Shown piece by piece: positions 9,816-23,728 of a stretch of DNA of 64,000 bases. Made by a program: the position numbers and the translations under genes. A model generated the notes under the pieces. That model made no database searches. It saw only the letters and a list, made by a program, of their open reading frames with translations, and was not told the DNA's origin. Source of the stretch: Neostapfia colusana (lineage: Eukaryota > Streptophyta > Magnoliopsida > Poales > Poaceae); the NCBI GenBank assembly GCA_030760725.1, contig JASWHV010000008.1, positions 54,473,671 through 54,537,670 on the forward strand. The letters are read 5' to 3'. Numbering within the stretch: the stretch's first letter is position 1; each line of letters starts with the position of its first letter.

Positions 9816-12800
9816 TGTGACACCCAGTTTTTCCGAAGAACAACCAAGTGAATATCACATGTATGCCAGGATCATTTTCTCATACATGTGATGACAAATA
9901 GTGAAGCATCATTTATTACAAGCCAGGTGTCGAATATAAATAAGTCTTACATAGCAAATGTCTCGTTGGACAATAAAAAGTTCATCACAAGTAAATAAAC
10001 TAGCAGCGGAATATTATTCTTGAGGGCTCCGTCACAGGCGTTGCCTGGGGGTCTCCATGAACCTAGAAACCTTCTTCAGGTCCAAAGTCTTGGTCATTAT
10101 ACACCACCTCATTATCTTGACCTGAGCAGCAATATAAACCAACAAAATATGCAAGGTTGAGTACCAATGGTACTCAGCAAGTGTGGGAAAATTATATCAT
10201 GCATGGCTAGAACAAGGAGAGGTTGAACTCATGGTTAAAGCACTATGCAATTAATACCTATCACCTTAGTTTATTAAGCACCTACATTACTACACAGGTG
10301 AAATGGTCCCAATCTCCCATCCCATCATCATAATCCAATAACCATAACATCATTTCCAATGTTAAGCTCCCCGCTTAACATCCACAACTTCCAAAACCAT
10401 CAATCCTCTAATCATGAATAAGTCCAAGCCGCTCTTGACCGTGAGCACGTCTGTCATGACAGTTTTGACTCTGCAGAGTTTGTACCACTGTACCCACATG
10501 TAGTGATTTCATCCCCCGTTGCCGGGTGGACTAAAAGAACCTCCATTATGCCAGTGGCTACGAACCACATTCACACTTCCCAGGTGTGTAGCCAGGAGAT
10601 CACTACGAAGCCTTTACAAAGGGATTCCCGACGAGCGTGGGCCCACTGAGGTTTCACCCCTAACAGCATACAAGAGGCTCCAACCCCGCTGCAGTGGCCC
10701 CCTCTTGAGCCTTGCGGTTCATATGGTAGTCCAGCTGACACCTACTCCCCGCACCATCCAACACACCCATACTACGCCGGGTATACACCTAATTAATTGG
10801 CCAAGCTGCCCCATCTCAGCATGTGGTTGGCACTGTAAAGCCAGGTTACATGCTCCATGAACCGGTCCTTAGGATCCAGGCAAGTACTAAACACAAACCC
10901 GAGTCTCGTGCACCCAGCACACAACCAAAACATCCAATTTGCCTTGATCCCTACCTCTACATAACTCACAATATCTCATTCAAGAGTATGGTAAAATAAA
11001 CTGATGATCTCATATCCCAATTATCCCATTCTAAGCATGGCTAAGCATATGCATAATAATAAATTACATGATAAAATGAATCCCAAACCAAGCTACTAGG
11101 AAACAAGGTAATGCAATTCTAGGGAAACATCCTAGCATGGGTTTCATATTTCAATTGACAATGCAAATAATTCTACCTACACATCCTAGTATAGGATCAA
11201 AGTGGTCAAGGACACTTGCCTCCTTCCTGCTACTCTTGAAATGGGTAGCCCTGATCTTGGAAAGAAATAACTTGCTCTTGAGCGGGTTCTACATCATACC
11301 ATCACACATAGCAAAAGAAAAACAACAATCCATAAGACATAGTTCACACTTCCACTTCATACAAACCACACATTCATATTTATAAAAGTCATTCACCATT
11401 ATATGTGTTGTGGTTACTCTATGTGTGTTGATTTGTGGCTTGCATGCACTTTTAATCATGTGTATATGATTCCTACTTTTGTGTTCACATTTATACTTAC
11501 ATACTACACCTTATATTCAATTACTACACCTTTTAGCTACCAAGTATGCATGAAAGGTATTTTCCTTCTCCATATGTGTCTTCAGAATTTCTACCAACCC
11601 TAAACTGAATTCTTTGGATTTTAGGACTCCATTTATCATTTACTAGTTGCTATATTTTCAGATTTATTTCCTATGCCTAAATGTGAACTTTATTATGAAA
11701 ATAACAAGACACATCATCTAAACAGAATAGGTTCTGATCTAAAATATTTACTAATATATTTTTGACCTTTTCCTCTGATGTAAACTATTTTACAATTATT
11801 TTCCCTATTTTCCAGAACTATTCTTTACTTAAAAATGTGTCCCTATAACTAATAAATTTGAATAATAAATTAAACAGATCCATTTCAGCCAAAAATATAT
11901 TTTTATCTCACTCCAAAGTTTTCTAAGTACTGAGAAAGTTTTTAATTAAATTTTGACAATATGTTTGTCCCACTTTTTAAATTTTAAATACTAGCCACCT
12001 ATTCAATTTCCTAAATTAAATATCAAACAGGGTTAAAAAGGTAAACTCACCCCACTACAGGGTCTATAATATTATTTTAACAATTTTCAGGGGTCTAGCT
12101 ACTCATAACAGAGGAGTTTTTCCTAATTTTTATTAAGTCCAGGGGCTAAAACTGATTTTTAAATGAATTTACATGATTTTCTGAAGTTCCAGGGGCTAGA
12201 TCAGAAGTTTTCGGGGCTAGCTCTTATTTCCCGAGAACCCCAGGGGGTAGCACGTAAGATTTCCAGTGTTTATAACGCGGGGCTGACGTGGACCGTCCGA
12301 TTTAAAACAGACGGCTGAGATTATAACGTCGAACCGGTACGCGGGGATTTAAACTCTACCGTGCGATTTAAAATAAACGGCGCACAAGCGGCCACGTCGC
12401 TCTGATCGAGCGCGGGCGGCGCTGCCCGGCGGCGCACACCGGCGGGAGGCGGCGATCTCGCCGGAGAGTTTCGGATCTTCGGAAATTCTTCCTAGAACTG
12501 TGATTTTATGGCATAGATCTGTGGAGGGGAGGTCGGGGATCTCACCTTTGGGGTTTTCTTGAGCTCGGAGGTCCTGGAAGGCGGTCGGCGACGAGGTCTG
12601 AAGTGAAACCACGGCGAGCCTCGTCGGCGCTGTGTTTGAACCGCAAGTCACCGAGTTTTCTGCACCTGCAGGGTTCCCCGGAGGCGGTGGATCAAGACCA
12701 GTGAGTTAGATCGGAATTTCCGAGCGTAGATCGGCCAGAATTCGCCGGAGGGGCTCGGTTTCTGACCGGAGTAAAATCGGCGGATCGCGTGGGGAAAACA

Positions 12801-13207
12801 GAACGAGGCCGGGATTTTTATATACGGGGGAGGGCGGCGGGTTTGTTTAGATCGAGTGGGAGTCCTTCGGAACAAGAATTCGGCCGGAAATCCGGTCGGT
12901 TGCGATCGCGCGCGCGGGTGAACAGTCCGAGTTTCGGACGATCGGGGGTTAGGGATGACACGTGGGTCCCACCTGTCTGAGAGAGAGAGCGCGGGCGCGC
13001 GGCTGCGGGCTGGCGCGGGGGCAGGGTGGGCCGGCTGGTGAGTTTCGGCCACTGGCCGGTTTTTTCTGTTTTCCTTTTTTTCTTTTTCCATTTCTTTTCT
13101 GTTTTGAGTTTAATTTGAATTCCAGTTTAAATTTGAATTTTTGCAACACATGCAACACGTCCAAAAAATTTTAAACTCCCCTCTGAACAGGATTTTGGGG
13201 TGTCACA
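9816..13207 (-). mobile_element. Solo LTR of the B family nested in the B 3' LTR
   Basis: A complete 3392-bp LTR (TGTGACACCC...GGTGTCACA on the plus strand) flanked by TTTTA at 9811-9815 and 13208-13212, with no internal sequence. This is the usual product of unequal recombination between the two LTRs of one element. The TATA-like TTTTATATA is at 12817-12825. The exon-3-like segment is at 10063-10121, and its exon-2-like counterpart (around 11220-11290) has gained a TAG. Confidence 0.92.
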
Positions 13208-14483
13208 TTTTATCTCACTCCAAAGTTTTCCAAGTACTAGGGAAGTTTTAAATTTGAATTTACAATGTGTTTGTCCCATCTTTTAAATTTTAAATACTAA
13301 ACACATATTCAAATTCCTAAATTTAATATCACATAGGGTTAAAAAGGTAAACTCACCCCACTACAGGGTCTATTATATTATTTTAAGAATTTCCAGGGGT
13401 CTAACTACACATAACAGAGGGGTTTTCCTAATTTTTATTAAGTCTAGGGGCTAAAACTGATTTTTAAATGAATTTACATGATTTTCTGAAGTTCCAGGGG
13501 CTAGATCAGAAGTTTCTGGGGCTAGCTCGTATTTTCCGAGAACCCCAGGGGGTAGCGCGTAAGAATTCCGGCCTTTATAACGCGGGGCTGATGTGGACCA
13601 TCCGATTTAAAACAGACGGCTGAGATTATAACGTCGAACCGGTACGCGGGGATTTAAATTCTACCGTGCGATTTAAAATAGACGGCGCACAAGCGGCCTC
13701 GTCGCTCTGATCGAGCGCGGGCGGCGCTGCCCGGCGGTGCACGGCGGCGGGAGGCGGCGATCTCACCGGAGAGCTTCGGATCTTCATCAATTCTTCCTAA
13801 AACTGTGATCTTATGGCATAGATCGGTAGAGGGGAGGTCGGGGACCTCACCTCGGGGGTTTTCTTGAGCTCGGAGGTCCTGGAAAGCGATCGGTGATGCG
13901 GTCCGAGATGAATTCACGGCGAGGCTCGTCGGCGCTGTGTTTGAAGCGCAAACCACCGAGTTTTCTGCACCTGTGCGGTTCCCCGAGCGAAGATCGAGCG
14001 AAATTGGCCGGAGTAACTCGGGTTCTCACCGGAAGGAAAAACGGCGGATCGTGGGGAAAAACGGGGAGATGCCGGGGTTTATATAGCCGGGGAAGGGCGG
14101 CGGGTTTGTTTAGATCGAGTTGGAGCCTTCTGGGACCCGGAAGTTGGGCTGAGGGACGTGGAAATCCGGTCGGTTATGATCGCGCGCGCGCGGGGAAGAG
14201 TCCGGGGTCGGCACGAGCGGGGGGTTGGGGATGACAGGTGGGTCCCGCCTGTATGTGAGGGGGAAACGGGCGCGCGGCTGCGGGCTGGCGCGGGGTGAGG
14301 TGGGCCGGCTGGTGGGTTTCGGCCCACTGGCCGGGGAGGTTTATTTTTTTTCCTTTTCTTTTTCTTTTTCATTTCTGTTTTGAGTTTAATTTAAATTCCA
14401 GTTTGAATTTAAATTTTTGCAACACATGCAATACGTCCAAAAATTTTTAAATTCCCCTCTTAACAGGATTTTGGGGTGTTACA
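13208..14483 (-). repeat. Element B, 3' LTR (part next to the polypurine tract)
   Basis: Continuation of the LTR interrupted at 9815, beginning with the second TTTTA copy and ending GGTGTTACA at 14483. It holds U3, a TATA-like TTTATATA (14078-14085) and the exon-1-like frame ending at a GTGAG donor-like site near 13850. Confidence 0.9.
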
Positions 14484-14502
14484 GCTCTACCCCCCTTAAA
14501 AG
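14484..14502 (-). other. Polypurine tract of element B
   Basis: On the minus strand CTTTTAAGGGGGGTAGAGC directly precedes the 3' LTR; B2 has the same tract at 50035-50052. Confidence 0.85.
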
Positions 14503-14528
14503 AAATCTCGTCCTCGAGATTGGTGGTT

Positions 14529-17500
14529 CTAAGAAAACAATTCTGGAAATTATGTCTTAAGCTCATCTTCTCGCTCCCAGGTGGCTTCCTCTTCCGAGAG
14601 ATGCTTCCACTGCACCTTGCACATCTGGATTCTTTTATTTCTTGTGAGGCGTTCCATTGTTTCCAAAATCTTGGATGGTTGCTAGGCATAAGACAAATCC
14701 TCAGCTACGTCAATCTCATTCATGGGTAACACCTCTTCAGGCGTTCTCAGACATTTCTTGAGCTGTGACACATGGAATACATCATGCACATCCGATAGGC
14801 GAGCCGGTAATTCTAGTTGATATGCCACTTCGCCTTTCCTCTCCAGAACTTGAAAGGGTCCGATGTATCGAGGTGACAACTTCCCTTTCACCTTGAACCG
14901 ACGAAGTCCTTGGATAGGGGACACCTTGAGATAGACATAGTCTCCCATGTTGAAAATGAGCTCTCTTCTCCGTACATTGGCATAGCTCTTTTGTCGTGTC
15001 TGTGCTATCCTCAAGTTGTTGCGAATTTCCCTCACTTTTGACTCGGCTTCTTGTAGTACTTCGGGTCCAAACACTTTGCTTTCCCCCGTTTGGTTCCAAA
15101 ATAGTGGAGTTCTACACTTCCTTCCATACAAAGCTTCAAACGGCGACATCTTCATACTAGCCTGATAGCTGTTGTTATAGGAGAACTCCGCATACGGTAA
15201 GTTCTTGTCCCAACTCCGATTGTTTTTGAGTGCACACGCTCTCAGCATATCCTAAAGAATCTGATTGGTTCTTTCCGTCTGCCCGTCAGTTTGGGGATGA
15301 TAGGCAGAGCTAAAATTCAGATGGGTTCCCATGGTTTCATGCATCTTTTGCCAGAACCTTGAGGTGAACTGTGTCCCTCGATCCGACACTATCTTCTTGG
15401 GCACTCCATGGTAACACAATCTTTGACATGTACAATTCCGCCAATTTGGATCCGCTGTAGCTTTCTTTCACGGGGATGAAATGAGCTACCTTGGTTAGCC
15501 TGTCGACGATGACCCATATCGAATCATATCCTGATTGGGTCCTAGGCAGCCCCACTATGAAATCCATACCGATTTCTTCCCATTTCCATTCAGGCACTTT
15601 GAGTGGTTGCAATAATCCCACGGGTCGTTGATGTTCTGCTTTCACCAACTGACATGTGTCGCATAGGGCAACATGTTCCGCGACATCTCGCTTCATGCCA
15701 TACCACCAATACCTGCTCTTGAGGTCCTGGTACATCTTCGTACTCCCAGGATTAATGGAATAGTCAGAATCGTGAGCCTCCTTCAAAATCAATTCACGGA
15801 TCTTCTTTACTTCTGGCACACAGATTCTTTTCCCGTGCCACACCGTTCCCTGTTCATCCTCTCTGAAACCAGGGGCTTTATTTTCCTTGATGAGTTGCCT
15901 GATTTCTTGTATCTTCTCGTCATTCTTTTTTCCCTCGCGTATTTCTCGCTCTAGTGTGGAGTCCACTTCCATGGCGATGGCTTCACCACTATTCACAAGG
16001 CATAGATTGAGCCTTATAACCTCGTCCTTCAATTCTGCAGACATGTCCTTCAAGCTCAACTTATTGACCTGCACTTTCCGGCTTAAAGCATCTGCCACGA
16101 CGTTTGCTTTCCCAGGATGGTAGTTGATGCCCACATCAAAGTCATTGATTAGCTCTAACCATCTCCTTTGTCTGAGGTTGAGATCTGGCTGTGTGAAAAT
16201 ATACTTTAAGCTCTTATGATCCGTATATATCTCTGTCCTCTTCCCCATCAAGTAATGCCGCCAAATCTTCAACGCGTGTACCACTGCGGCTAGCTCAAGG
16301 TCATGCGTAGGGTAGTTCTTCTCGTGCTTACGGATCTACCGGGATGCATATGCCACGACATGCCCCTCTTGCATGAGAACACATCCTAACCCGTTTCCAG
16401 AGGCATCGCAGTACACCGTAAAATTCTTCTGCATATCTGGCATAACTAGCACTGGGGCTGTTGTCAATCTTTTCTTTAACTCCTAAAAACTCGTCTCGCA
16501 CTACGGCGTCCATGTGAATGTGATTCCCTTCTCCAACAGTTTGGTGAGGGGTCTCGAGATCTTAGAGAATCCCTCAATAAACCGTCGATAGTATCCTGCC
16601 AATCCCAAGAAACTTCGAACTTCCCCGACATTTTCAGGGGTCTTCCACTTCTGTATATCCTAGATTTTGGCGGGATCCACGGAGATTCCTCCCTCCGAGA
16701 TTATATGTCCTAAGAAGGGAACTCTCTTCAGACAAAACTCACACTTGCTCAACTTGGCATATAGTTGGTGTTCTCTCAGCCTCTGCAACACCAACCTTAG
16801 ATGTTTCTCATGTTCCTCTTCATCTTTGGAGAAAACGAGAATGTCATCTATGAAAACCACCACAAATTTTTCTAGATATTCCATGAATACCTTGTTCATG
16901 AGATACATGAAGTATGCCGGGGCATTAGTTAGCCCGAAAGGCATGACGGTGTATTCATACAATCCGTACCGAGATACGAAAGCTGTCTTTGGAATATCGG
17001 CTTGCCTTATCTTAAGTTAGTGGTATCCCGACCTGAGATCAATTTTCGAGAACACACAAGCTCCCTTCAACTGATCAAACAAGTCTTCAATGCGGGGTAA
17101 CGGGTACTTGTTCTTGATGGTTACCTCATTCAAGGCACGGTAGTCCACGCATAACCTTTGGGTTCCATCCTTTTGGGCACAAATATCACTGGAGCTCCCC
17201 AAGGTGAGGAACTAGGATGAATATACCCCTTCTCCGTCAATTCTCTCAAATGATCCTTGAGTTCTCCCAGCTGCTTGGAATCCATCCGATAAGGTCTCTT
17301 GTATATCGGAGTTGTTCCAGGCACTAGTTCAATCGCGAATTCCACTTCCCGATCGGGAGGCATACCTGGCAATTCCTCCGGAAAAACGTCTGGATACTCC
17401 CTGATAATCCTGATCTCCTCCACTTTCACCTCAACTTGATTTAATTTAATGCCCATCCTAGGCTATGGTACTGTTATAAACTTTACTCTTGTGCCACTAG

Positions 17501-18995
17501 GGTGAGTTAGTTCCACCGTTCTGGTCGAACAATGGATGATTCCTCTATGTTTGGTCAACCAATCCATACCCAAGATAATATCTATCCCTTGTGAATCTAT
17601 CACTATGAGGTTAGCAGTAAATACTACCCCATTAATGTTTAGGTTCACTTTGGGACACACTTGTCTTGTCCTTATTTCTCCACCTGGAGAGTTTACTGCT
17701 AGCATATGGTTCATTTGTTTTGTTGCTAGGTCATGCTTCTTAACAAACCCTTGGGCAATGAACGAGTGGGTAGCACCAGAATCAAACAACAGGGTTGCAA
17801 TGTGTAAATTGGCAGGAAACTTACCAACTACCACGTCGGGTGCCTCTTGCGCCTCCTCCATGGTGACGTGGTTCACCCGTCCTCTCATTCCATTCTGCTG
17901 TTGCGGCTGCGCGGGCTTCTTCTTTGGGAACCTATGGGTGTAGTGCCCCACTTCACCACAGTTAAAACATTGCACCCCAACCTTAGGTGCCTGGCCTTTG
18001 TTGTCTTGGGGTTGGTTTGGGGGTCCTTGCACTGCTGGTCGAGGTTGATATGTAGGGCGAGGCTGCTGTACGAACTGACGTTGTGGCTTTATTGGTGCTG
18101 CCGGAGGCCTGTAGTTCGGTTTGTACCCTCGTGGTGCTGAGTAGGGTACCGCAGCACGGTTCGTCTGCCCGGCGGGTTGCTGCATCAGACGTGGGCGGGT
18201 GTTGCTCCCGGAGGCTTGGTGTGACCACCCGGCCTTCCTCTTGTTTTCATTTTCCAAGGCCTTCAGCTTCCTTTCTACCACAAATGCTCTGTCCACCATC
18301 TTTTGGAAGCTTTCATACTCGTTGGAGGACATTGCACACTGCATTTCTGCGGTAAGTCCGTCCACGAAACAATCCTGTTTCTGCTCATCAGTCTCTATGT
18401 CCCGTGGGGCATAACGGGAGAGTTGAGTAAATTTAGTGAGGTATTCCCTCACAGTCATGTTTCCTTGCTGCAACCCCAAGAACTCCTTCCTCTTGTTTTT
18501 GAGTTCACCCCTTGGTATGTAATGGTTGCGGAAGCTACGCTTGAACTCTTCCCAAGTGATGTTCTCAGGGTCATGATGGGTGGCCACGTAGGCGGTCCAC
18601 CAATCAGCAGCAGGTCCATGCAATTGATGAGAGGCAAACAGCACCCTCTCATACCCTTGGCACTGTATGATCCTCATCTTGCTCTCAATGGTCTTTAGCC
18701 AGTCATCTGCCTCGAGAGGTTCAGCAGCACTTGCAAACTTCGGAGGTTGAGTTCCTAGAAACTCACTCAACCTTGGTTGGCGTGGTGCAGCTTGTGGAGG
18801 TGGAACTTGATGCAAGTTGGCCACCACTTGAGTCAGGTTCTGGATGAGCTGATTTTGATTTTCAAGCATTTGGTGGATGGGGTCAACTCCCTCACGGCGT
18901 CCACCCCTGTCTTGGCTCCCAGAAAGATGAGGGTTGCAGGCCTCATCGTTGTTGTTGGCAGGGTTGGCAGCACGACCCTTTCCCCTTCCGGCCAT
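14529..18995 (-). pseudogene. Element B gag-pol polyprotein, multiply disrupted
   Basis: The frame starts at ATG 18995, right after CTAG, and would end at TAG 14529-14531; its length matches B2 (4470 nt) within a few bases. Gag, the CCHC knuckle (CFNCGEVGHYTHRF, last Cys lost to Phe) and protease (LFDSGATHSF) are open to a stop at 17463. RT follows with a frameshift near 17190 and stops near 17017 and 16660; FIDDILVFS is kept. RNase H (YTDHKSLKYIF) and the integrase HHCC region lie in the open piece 15337-16284, which ends in a frameshift. The integrase C-terminal part is at 14682-15248, then another frameshift. The chromodomain-like tail follows in a different frame. It is not functional. 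Confidence 0.92.
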
Positions 18996-19300
18996 CTAGC
19001 ATGACCAAATGTTAATTTAAAGCATTACGTATTATGTTACTACTTTCACTTGTTTTTTACCTTGAAGTGTTGAAGCTTTGTTGTATTTATACTTTCTGAG
19101 GGTTCATGTCTCACACAAAAATAAATGCACTATTATTTCATGTGGTTTCACACACCAAAGCAAAACAATCTGAAGACGAGGCTGTGGACAATTGCTCATG
19201 GCTTCCACAACTCACGTCACACACCAAGCATTAACACCCCATTAACTAAGGTAACGACTCGACTATTCAACATCTTGCTAACTAAGGGAAAGACTCTACA

Positions 19301-20080
19301 CTACTCGTATCCCTGAGCTGGCTCCTCGGGATCTTCCTCATTATTGCGGCTGCCCTCTGACTCTGCTTTGGGTGGGGAGGCTGCTGGTGGAGAAGTGCGA
19401 CGACGCCTGATCGCCCGGTGATCTGGGGAGTCAGGAGTCCATGTATCATTCACGGTGACACACAGTTCATTCCCATCTCCTCTTTCTCTCGCCCTCAAGC
19501 AGGCTCGGAGCAACGCCTCGGTTTCCATCAGGGTGTCCCGAACATCCTGAAGCTCCTGCTGACACTCCTGCAGTCGAGTGCTGAGCATAGCAGCATCCTC
19601 CAAGCACAAGTCCATGTGCTCATGGGAAGTCCCTTGCTGCACTGGCGGGTACTTATACTCCGTTGTACCACTCTCGCTCTGGAGGACATACATGTACTCA
19701 GTTCTGTCCAGGTGTCGATGATAGATGTGACTCTAGCAGGTGATGGCCTCCCAGGTAACATCCTTCTCCGCATCGACCTGTGTCGCTCGACAAGCTGGAG
19801 AGCGGTGGATCTTGAGCAGCTGATTTTCGTGGATAATCCTCATCTCTGAACTTCATTCTTCCCTCTTCTCACGGATGGTCCTAGTGGAGCTATAGTGTAT
19901 GATTAGCTTGCCCGTATTGCCGGCGGCTTGGAGCATACGTCGAAGACGGCGCAACAAGCCTCCTACTGCCAATCCGCAGGAAAGGTATGTCACCGGACGG
20001 CTCTCCTCTCTTTGGGCAAGGGCAACTACGGGAACTCTCCCTCCTGTGGACTTGCGAGTAGTGCGAATCATGCGAACCAT
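19301..20080 (-). pseudogene. ORF0 of element B, two nonsense codons
   Basis: 260 codons, stop included, from ATG 20078-20080 to 19301, exactly the length of ORF0 in B2. The ATG directly follows TTCTGTTTTAG. In-frame TGA (about 19853, from a Trp codon) and TAG (about 19735, from Gln) break it. It keeps the basic N-terminus (RKSTGGRVPVVALA), a RATQVDAEKDVTWEAI segment matching the A family, a helical charged stretch (residues about 160-200) and C-terminal TWTPDSP. Confidence 0.7.
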
Positions 20081-20253
20081 CTAAAACAGAAAGCATTTAA
20101 ACTTAGGTTAGATAAACTTTTAAACAAAAATCCTATTTTGAATGAAAGTTGGAGTAAGATGAAGAAATTGACTCCATTAAATAACACTTTTCAACACACA
20201 CCTTGTAAAATAGTTTTTAAGAAAATAGTGCCCTTAAATACGTCCATTTCTAC
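20081..20253 (-). other. Candidate leader intron before ORF0 (element B)
   Basis: On the minus strand CCTAG|GTAGAA has its GT at 20253-20252, and TTTTAG ends at 20081 next to the ORF0 ATG. A second acceptor-like AG at 18997-18996 abuts the gag ATG. The arrangement equals that of A, D and B2. Confidence 0.5.
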
Positions 20254-20274
20254 CTAGGTCCACGTTCCTACGGG

Positions 20275-20294
20275 CAACGTTGGCTCTGATACCA
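20275..20294 (-). other. Primer binding site of element B
   Basis: Minus strand TGGTATCAGAGCCAACGTTG, four bases from the LTR edge; it matches initiator tRNA-Met. Confidence 0.9.
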
Positions 20295-20298
20295 CTTC

Positions 20299-23200
20299 TG
20301 TCACACCCTATTTCTCCGAAGAACAACCGAGTGAATATCACGTGTATGCCAAGATCATTTTCTCATACATGTGATGACAAATAGTGAAGCATCATTTATT
20401 ACAAGCCAGGTGTCGAATATAAATAAGTCTTACATAGCATATGTCTCGATGGACGATAATAAGTTCATAACAAGTAAATAAAATAGCAGCGGAATATTAT
20501 TCTTGTGGGCTCCGTTACAGGCGTTGCCTGGGGGACTCCATGAACCTAGAAACCTTCTTTGGGTCCAAAGTCTTGATCATTAAACACCACTTCATTATAT
20601 TGACCTGAGCAGCAATATAAACCAACATATATGCAAGGTTGAGTACCGATGGTACTCAGCAAGTGTGGGAAAGTTATGTCATGCATGGCTAGAGCAAGGA
20701 GAGGTTGAACTCATGGTTAAAGCACTACACAATTAATACCAATCACCTTAGCTTATTAAGCACCTACATTACTACACAGGTGAAATGGTCCCAATCTCCC
20801 ATCCCATCATCATAATCAAATAACCATAACATCATTTTCAATGTTAAGCTCCCCGCTTAACATCCTTAACTTCCAAAACCATCACTCCTCTAATCATGAA
20901 TAAGTCCAAGCCACTCTTGACCGTGAGCACGGCTGTCATGACAGTTTTGACTCTGCAGAGTTTGCACCACTGTACCGACATTTAGTGATTTCATCCCCCG
21001 TTGCGGGGTGGACTAAAAGGACCTCCATTATGCCAGTGGCCACGAACCACATACACACTTCCCAGGTGTGTATCCAGGAGATCACTACGAAGCCTTTACA
21101 AAGGGATTGCCGACGAGCATGGGCCCACTAAGCTTTCACCCCTAACAGCATACAAGAGGCTCCAACCCCGCTGCAGTGGCCCCCTCTTGAGCCTTGCGGT
21201 TCGTATGGTAGTCCAGCTGACACCTATTCCCTGCACCATCCAACACACCCATACTACGCCGGGGATACACCTAATTAATTGGCCAAGCTGCCCCATCTCA
21301 GCATGTGGTTGGCACGGTAAAGCCAGGTTATATGCTCCATGAACCGGTACTTAGGATCCAGGCAAGTACTAAACACAAACCCGAGTCTCGTGCACCCAGC
21401 ACCAACCAAAACATCCAACTTGCCTTGATCCCTACCTCTACATAACTCACACTATCTCATTCAAGTGTATGGTAAAATAAACCGATGATCCCATATCCCA
21501 AATATCCCATTCTAAGCATGGCTAAGCATATGCATAATAATAAATGACATGATAAAATGAATCCCAACCCAAGCTACAAGGAAACAAGGTAATGCAATTC
21601 TAGGGAAACATCCTAGCATGGGTTTCATATTTTCAATTGACAATGCAAATAATTCTATCTACACATCCTAGTATAGGAACAAAGTGGTCAAGGACACTTG
21701 CCTTCTTTCTGCTGCTCTGGGAATGGGTAGTCCTGATCTTGGAAAGGAAGAACTTGCTCTGGAGCAGGTTCTACATCATACCATCACACATAGCAAAAGA
21801 AAACAACAATCCATAAGACCTAGTTCACACTTCCACTTCATACAAACCACACAATCCCATTTATGAAAGCCATTCCCATTCCTATGTGTTGTGGTTACTC
21901 TATGTGTGTTGATTTTTGGGTTTACATGCACTTTTAAACATGTGCATATGATTTCTACTTTTGTATTCATATTTATGTTGCATACTATATATGAGTTTCC
22001 AATTTAAATAAATTCCTTATATTCAATTGATACACCTTTTAGCTACCAGGTGTGCATGGAGGGTATTTTCCTACTCCAAATGTGTCTTCAGACCTTCTAC
22101 CAACCCTAAACTGAATTCTTTGGATTTTGGAAACTTCATTTATCATTTTCTAGTTATTCATACCTAGCTTGCTATATTTTCAGATTTATTTCCTATGCCT
22201 AAATGTGAACTTTATTATGAAAATAGTAAGACACCTCATCTAAACAGAATAGGTTTTGGGTCTAAAATATTAAATAATATATTTTTGAACTTCTCCCCTG
22301 ATTGAACTATTTTACATTTATTTTACTAATTTTCAGAATTATTCTCTACTTAAAAATGTGTCCCTATAACTAATAAATGTGAATAATCAATTAGATAGAT
22401 TCATTTCAGCCAAAAATCTATTTTTATCTCACTCCAAAGTTTTCCAAGTGCTAGGAAAGTTTTTAATTTGAATTTACAATGTGTTTGTCCCATCTTTTAA
22501 ATTTTAAATACTAAACACATATTCAAATTCCTAAATTTAATATCACATAGGATTAAAAAGGTAAACTCACCCCACTACAGGGTCTATTATATTATTTTAA
22601 GAATTTCCAGGGGTCTAACTACACATAACAGAGGGGTTTTCCTAATTTTTATTAAGTCCAGGGGCTAAAACTGATTTTTAAATGAATTTACATGATTTTC
22701 TGAAGTTCCAGGGGCTAGATCAGAAGTTTCCGGGGCTAGCTCGTATTTTCCGAGAACCCCAGGGGGTAGCGCGTAAGAATTCCGGCCTTTATAACACGGG
22801 GCTGATGTGGACCGTCCGATTTAAAACAGACGGCTGAGATTATAACGTCGAACCGGTACGCGGGGATTTAAATTCTACCGTGCGATTTAAAATAGATGGC
22901 GCACAAGCGGCCACGTCGCTCTGATCGAGCGCGGGCGACGCTGCCTGGCGGCGCACGGCGGCGATCTCGCCGGAAAGCTTCGGATCTTCGTCAATTCTTC
23001 CTAAAACTGTGATTTTATGGCATAGATCGGTAGAGGGGAGGTCGGGGATCTCACCTCGGGGCTTTTCTTGTGCTCGGAGGTCCTGGAAAGCGATCGGCGA
23101 CGCGGTCCGAGATGAATTCACGGCGAGGCTCGTCAGCGCTGTGTTTGAAGCGCAAACCACCAAGTTTTCTGCACCTGCGCGGTTCCCCGGAGGCGGTGGA

Positions 23201-23728
23201 TCAAGATCAGCGCGTTAAATCAGAAATCCCGAGCGAAGATCGAGCGAAATTGGCCGGAGTAACTCGGGTTCTCACCGGAAAGAAAAACGGCGGATCGTGG
23301 GGAAAAACGGGGAGATGCCGGGGTTTATATAGCCGGGGAAGGGCGGAGGGTTTGTTTAGATCGAGTTGGAGCCTTCTGGGACCCGGAAGTCAGGCTGAGG
23401 GACGCGGAAATCCGGTCGGTTACGATCGCGCGCGTGCGGGGAAGAGTCCGGGGTCGGCACGAGCAGAGGGTTGGGGATGACAGGTGGGTCCCGCCTGTCT
23501 GTGAGGGGGAAACGGGCGCGCGGCTGCGGGCTGGCGCGGGGTGAGGTGGGCCGGCTGGTGGGTTTCGGCCCACTGGCCGGGGAGGTTTATTTTTTTCCTT
23601 TTCTTTTTCTTTTTCATTACTGTTTTGAGTTTAATTTGAATTCCAGTTTGAATTTGAATTTTTGCAACACATGCAATATGTCCAAAAATTTTTAAATTCC
23701 CCTCTTAACAGGATTTTGGGGTGTTACA
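20299..23728 (-). repeat. Element B, 5' LTR
   Basis: 3430 bp. On the minus strand it starts TGTAACACCCC at 23728 and ends at 20299. The TATA-like TATATAAA is at 23324-23331. Exon-like segments: exon 1 ending at 23055 before GTGAGATCC, exon 2 at 21702-21770 (69 nt, donor GCAAGTG), exon 3 at 20546-20604 (59 nt, ends TAG). All three are open in compatible phase. Confidence 0.92.
23324..23331 (-). promoter_or_regulatory. TATA box of the element B 5' LTR
   Basis: TATATAAA on the minus strand in a GC-rich context (CCCCGGCTATATAAACCCC), matching CGGCTATAAAAACCCC in B2. Confidence 0.7.

Larger units (their letters stand above)
7691..23728 (-). mobile_element. Element B: full-length degenerate Tekay/Del-like chromovirus, interrupted by a solo LTR
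   Basis: Flanked by a perfect 5-bp duplication CATGT (7686-7690 and 23729-23733). On the minus strand the order is 5' LTR (20299-23728), primer binding site, ORF0, gag-pol, polypurine tract, 3' LTR (7691-9815 plus 13208-14483). Both LTRs are about 3.4 kb and start TGTAACACCCC on the minus strand. It belongs to the same family as B2, with the same ORF0 and gag-pol lengths, but it carries many stops and frameshifts, so it is older than B2 yet younger than A, which it interrupts. Confidence 0.93.
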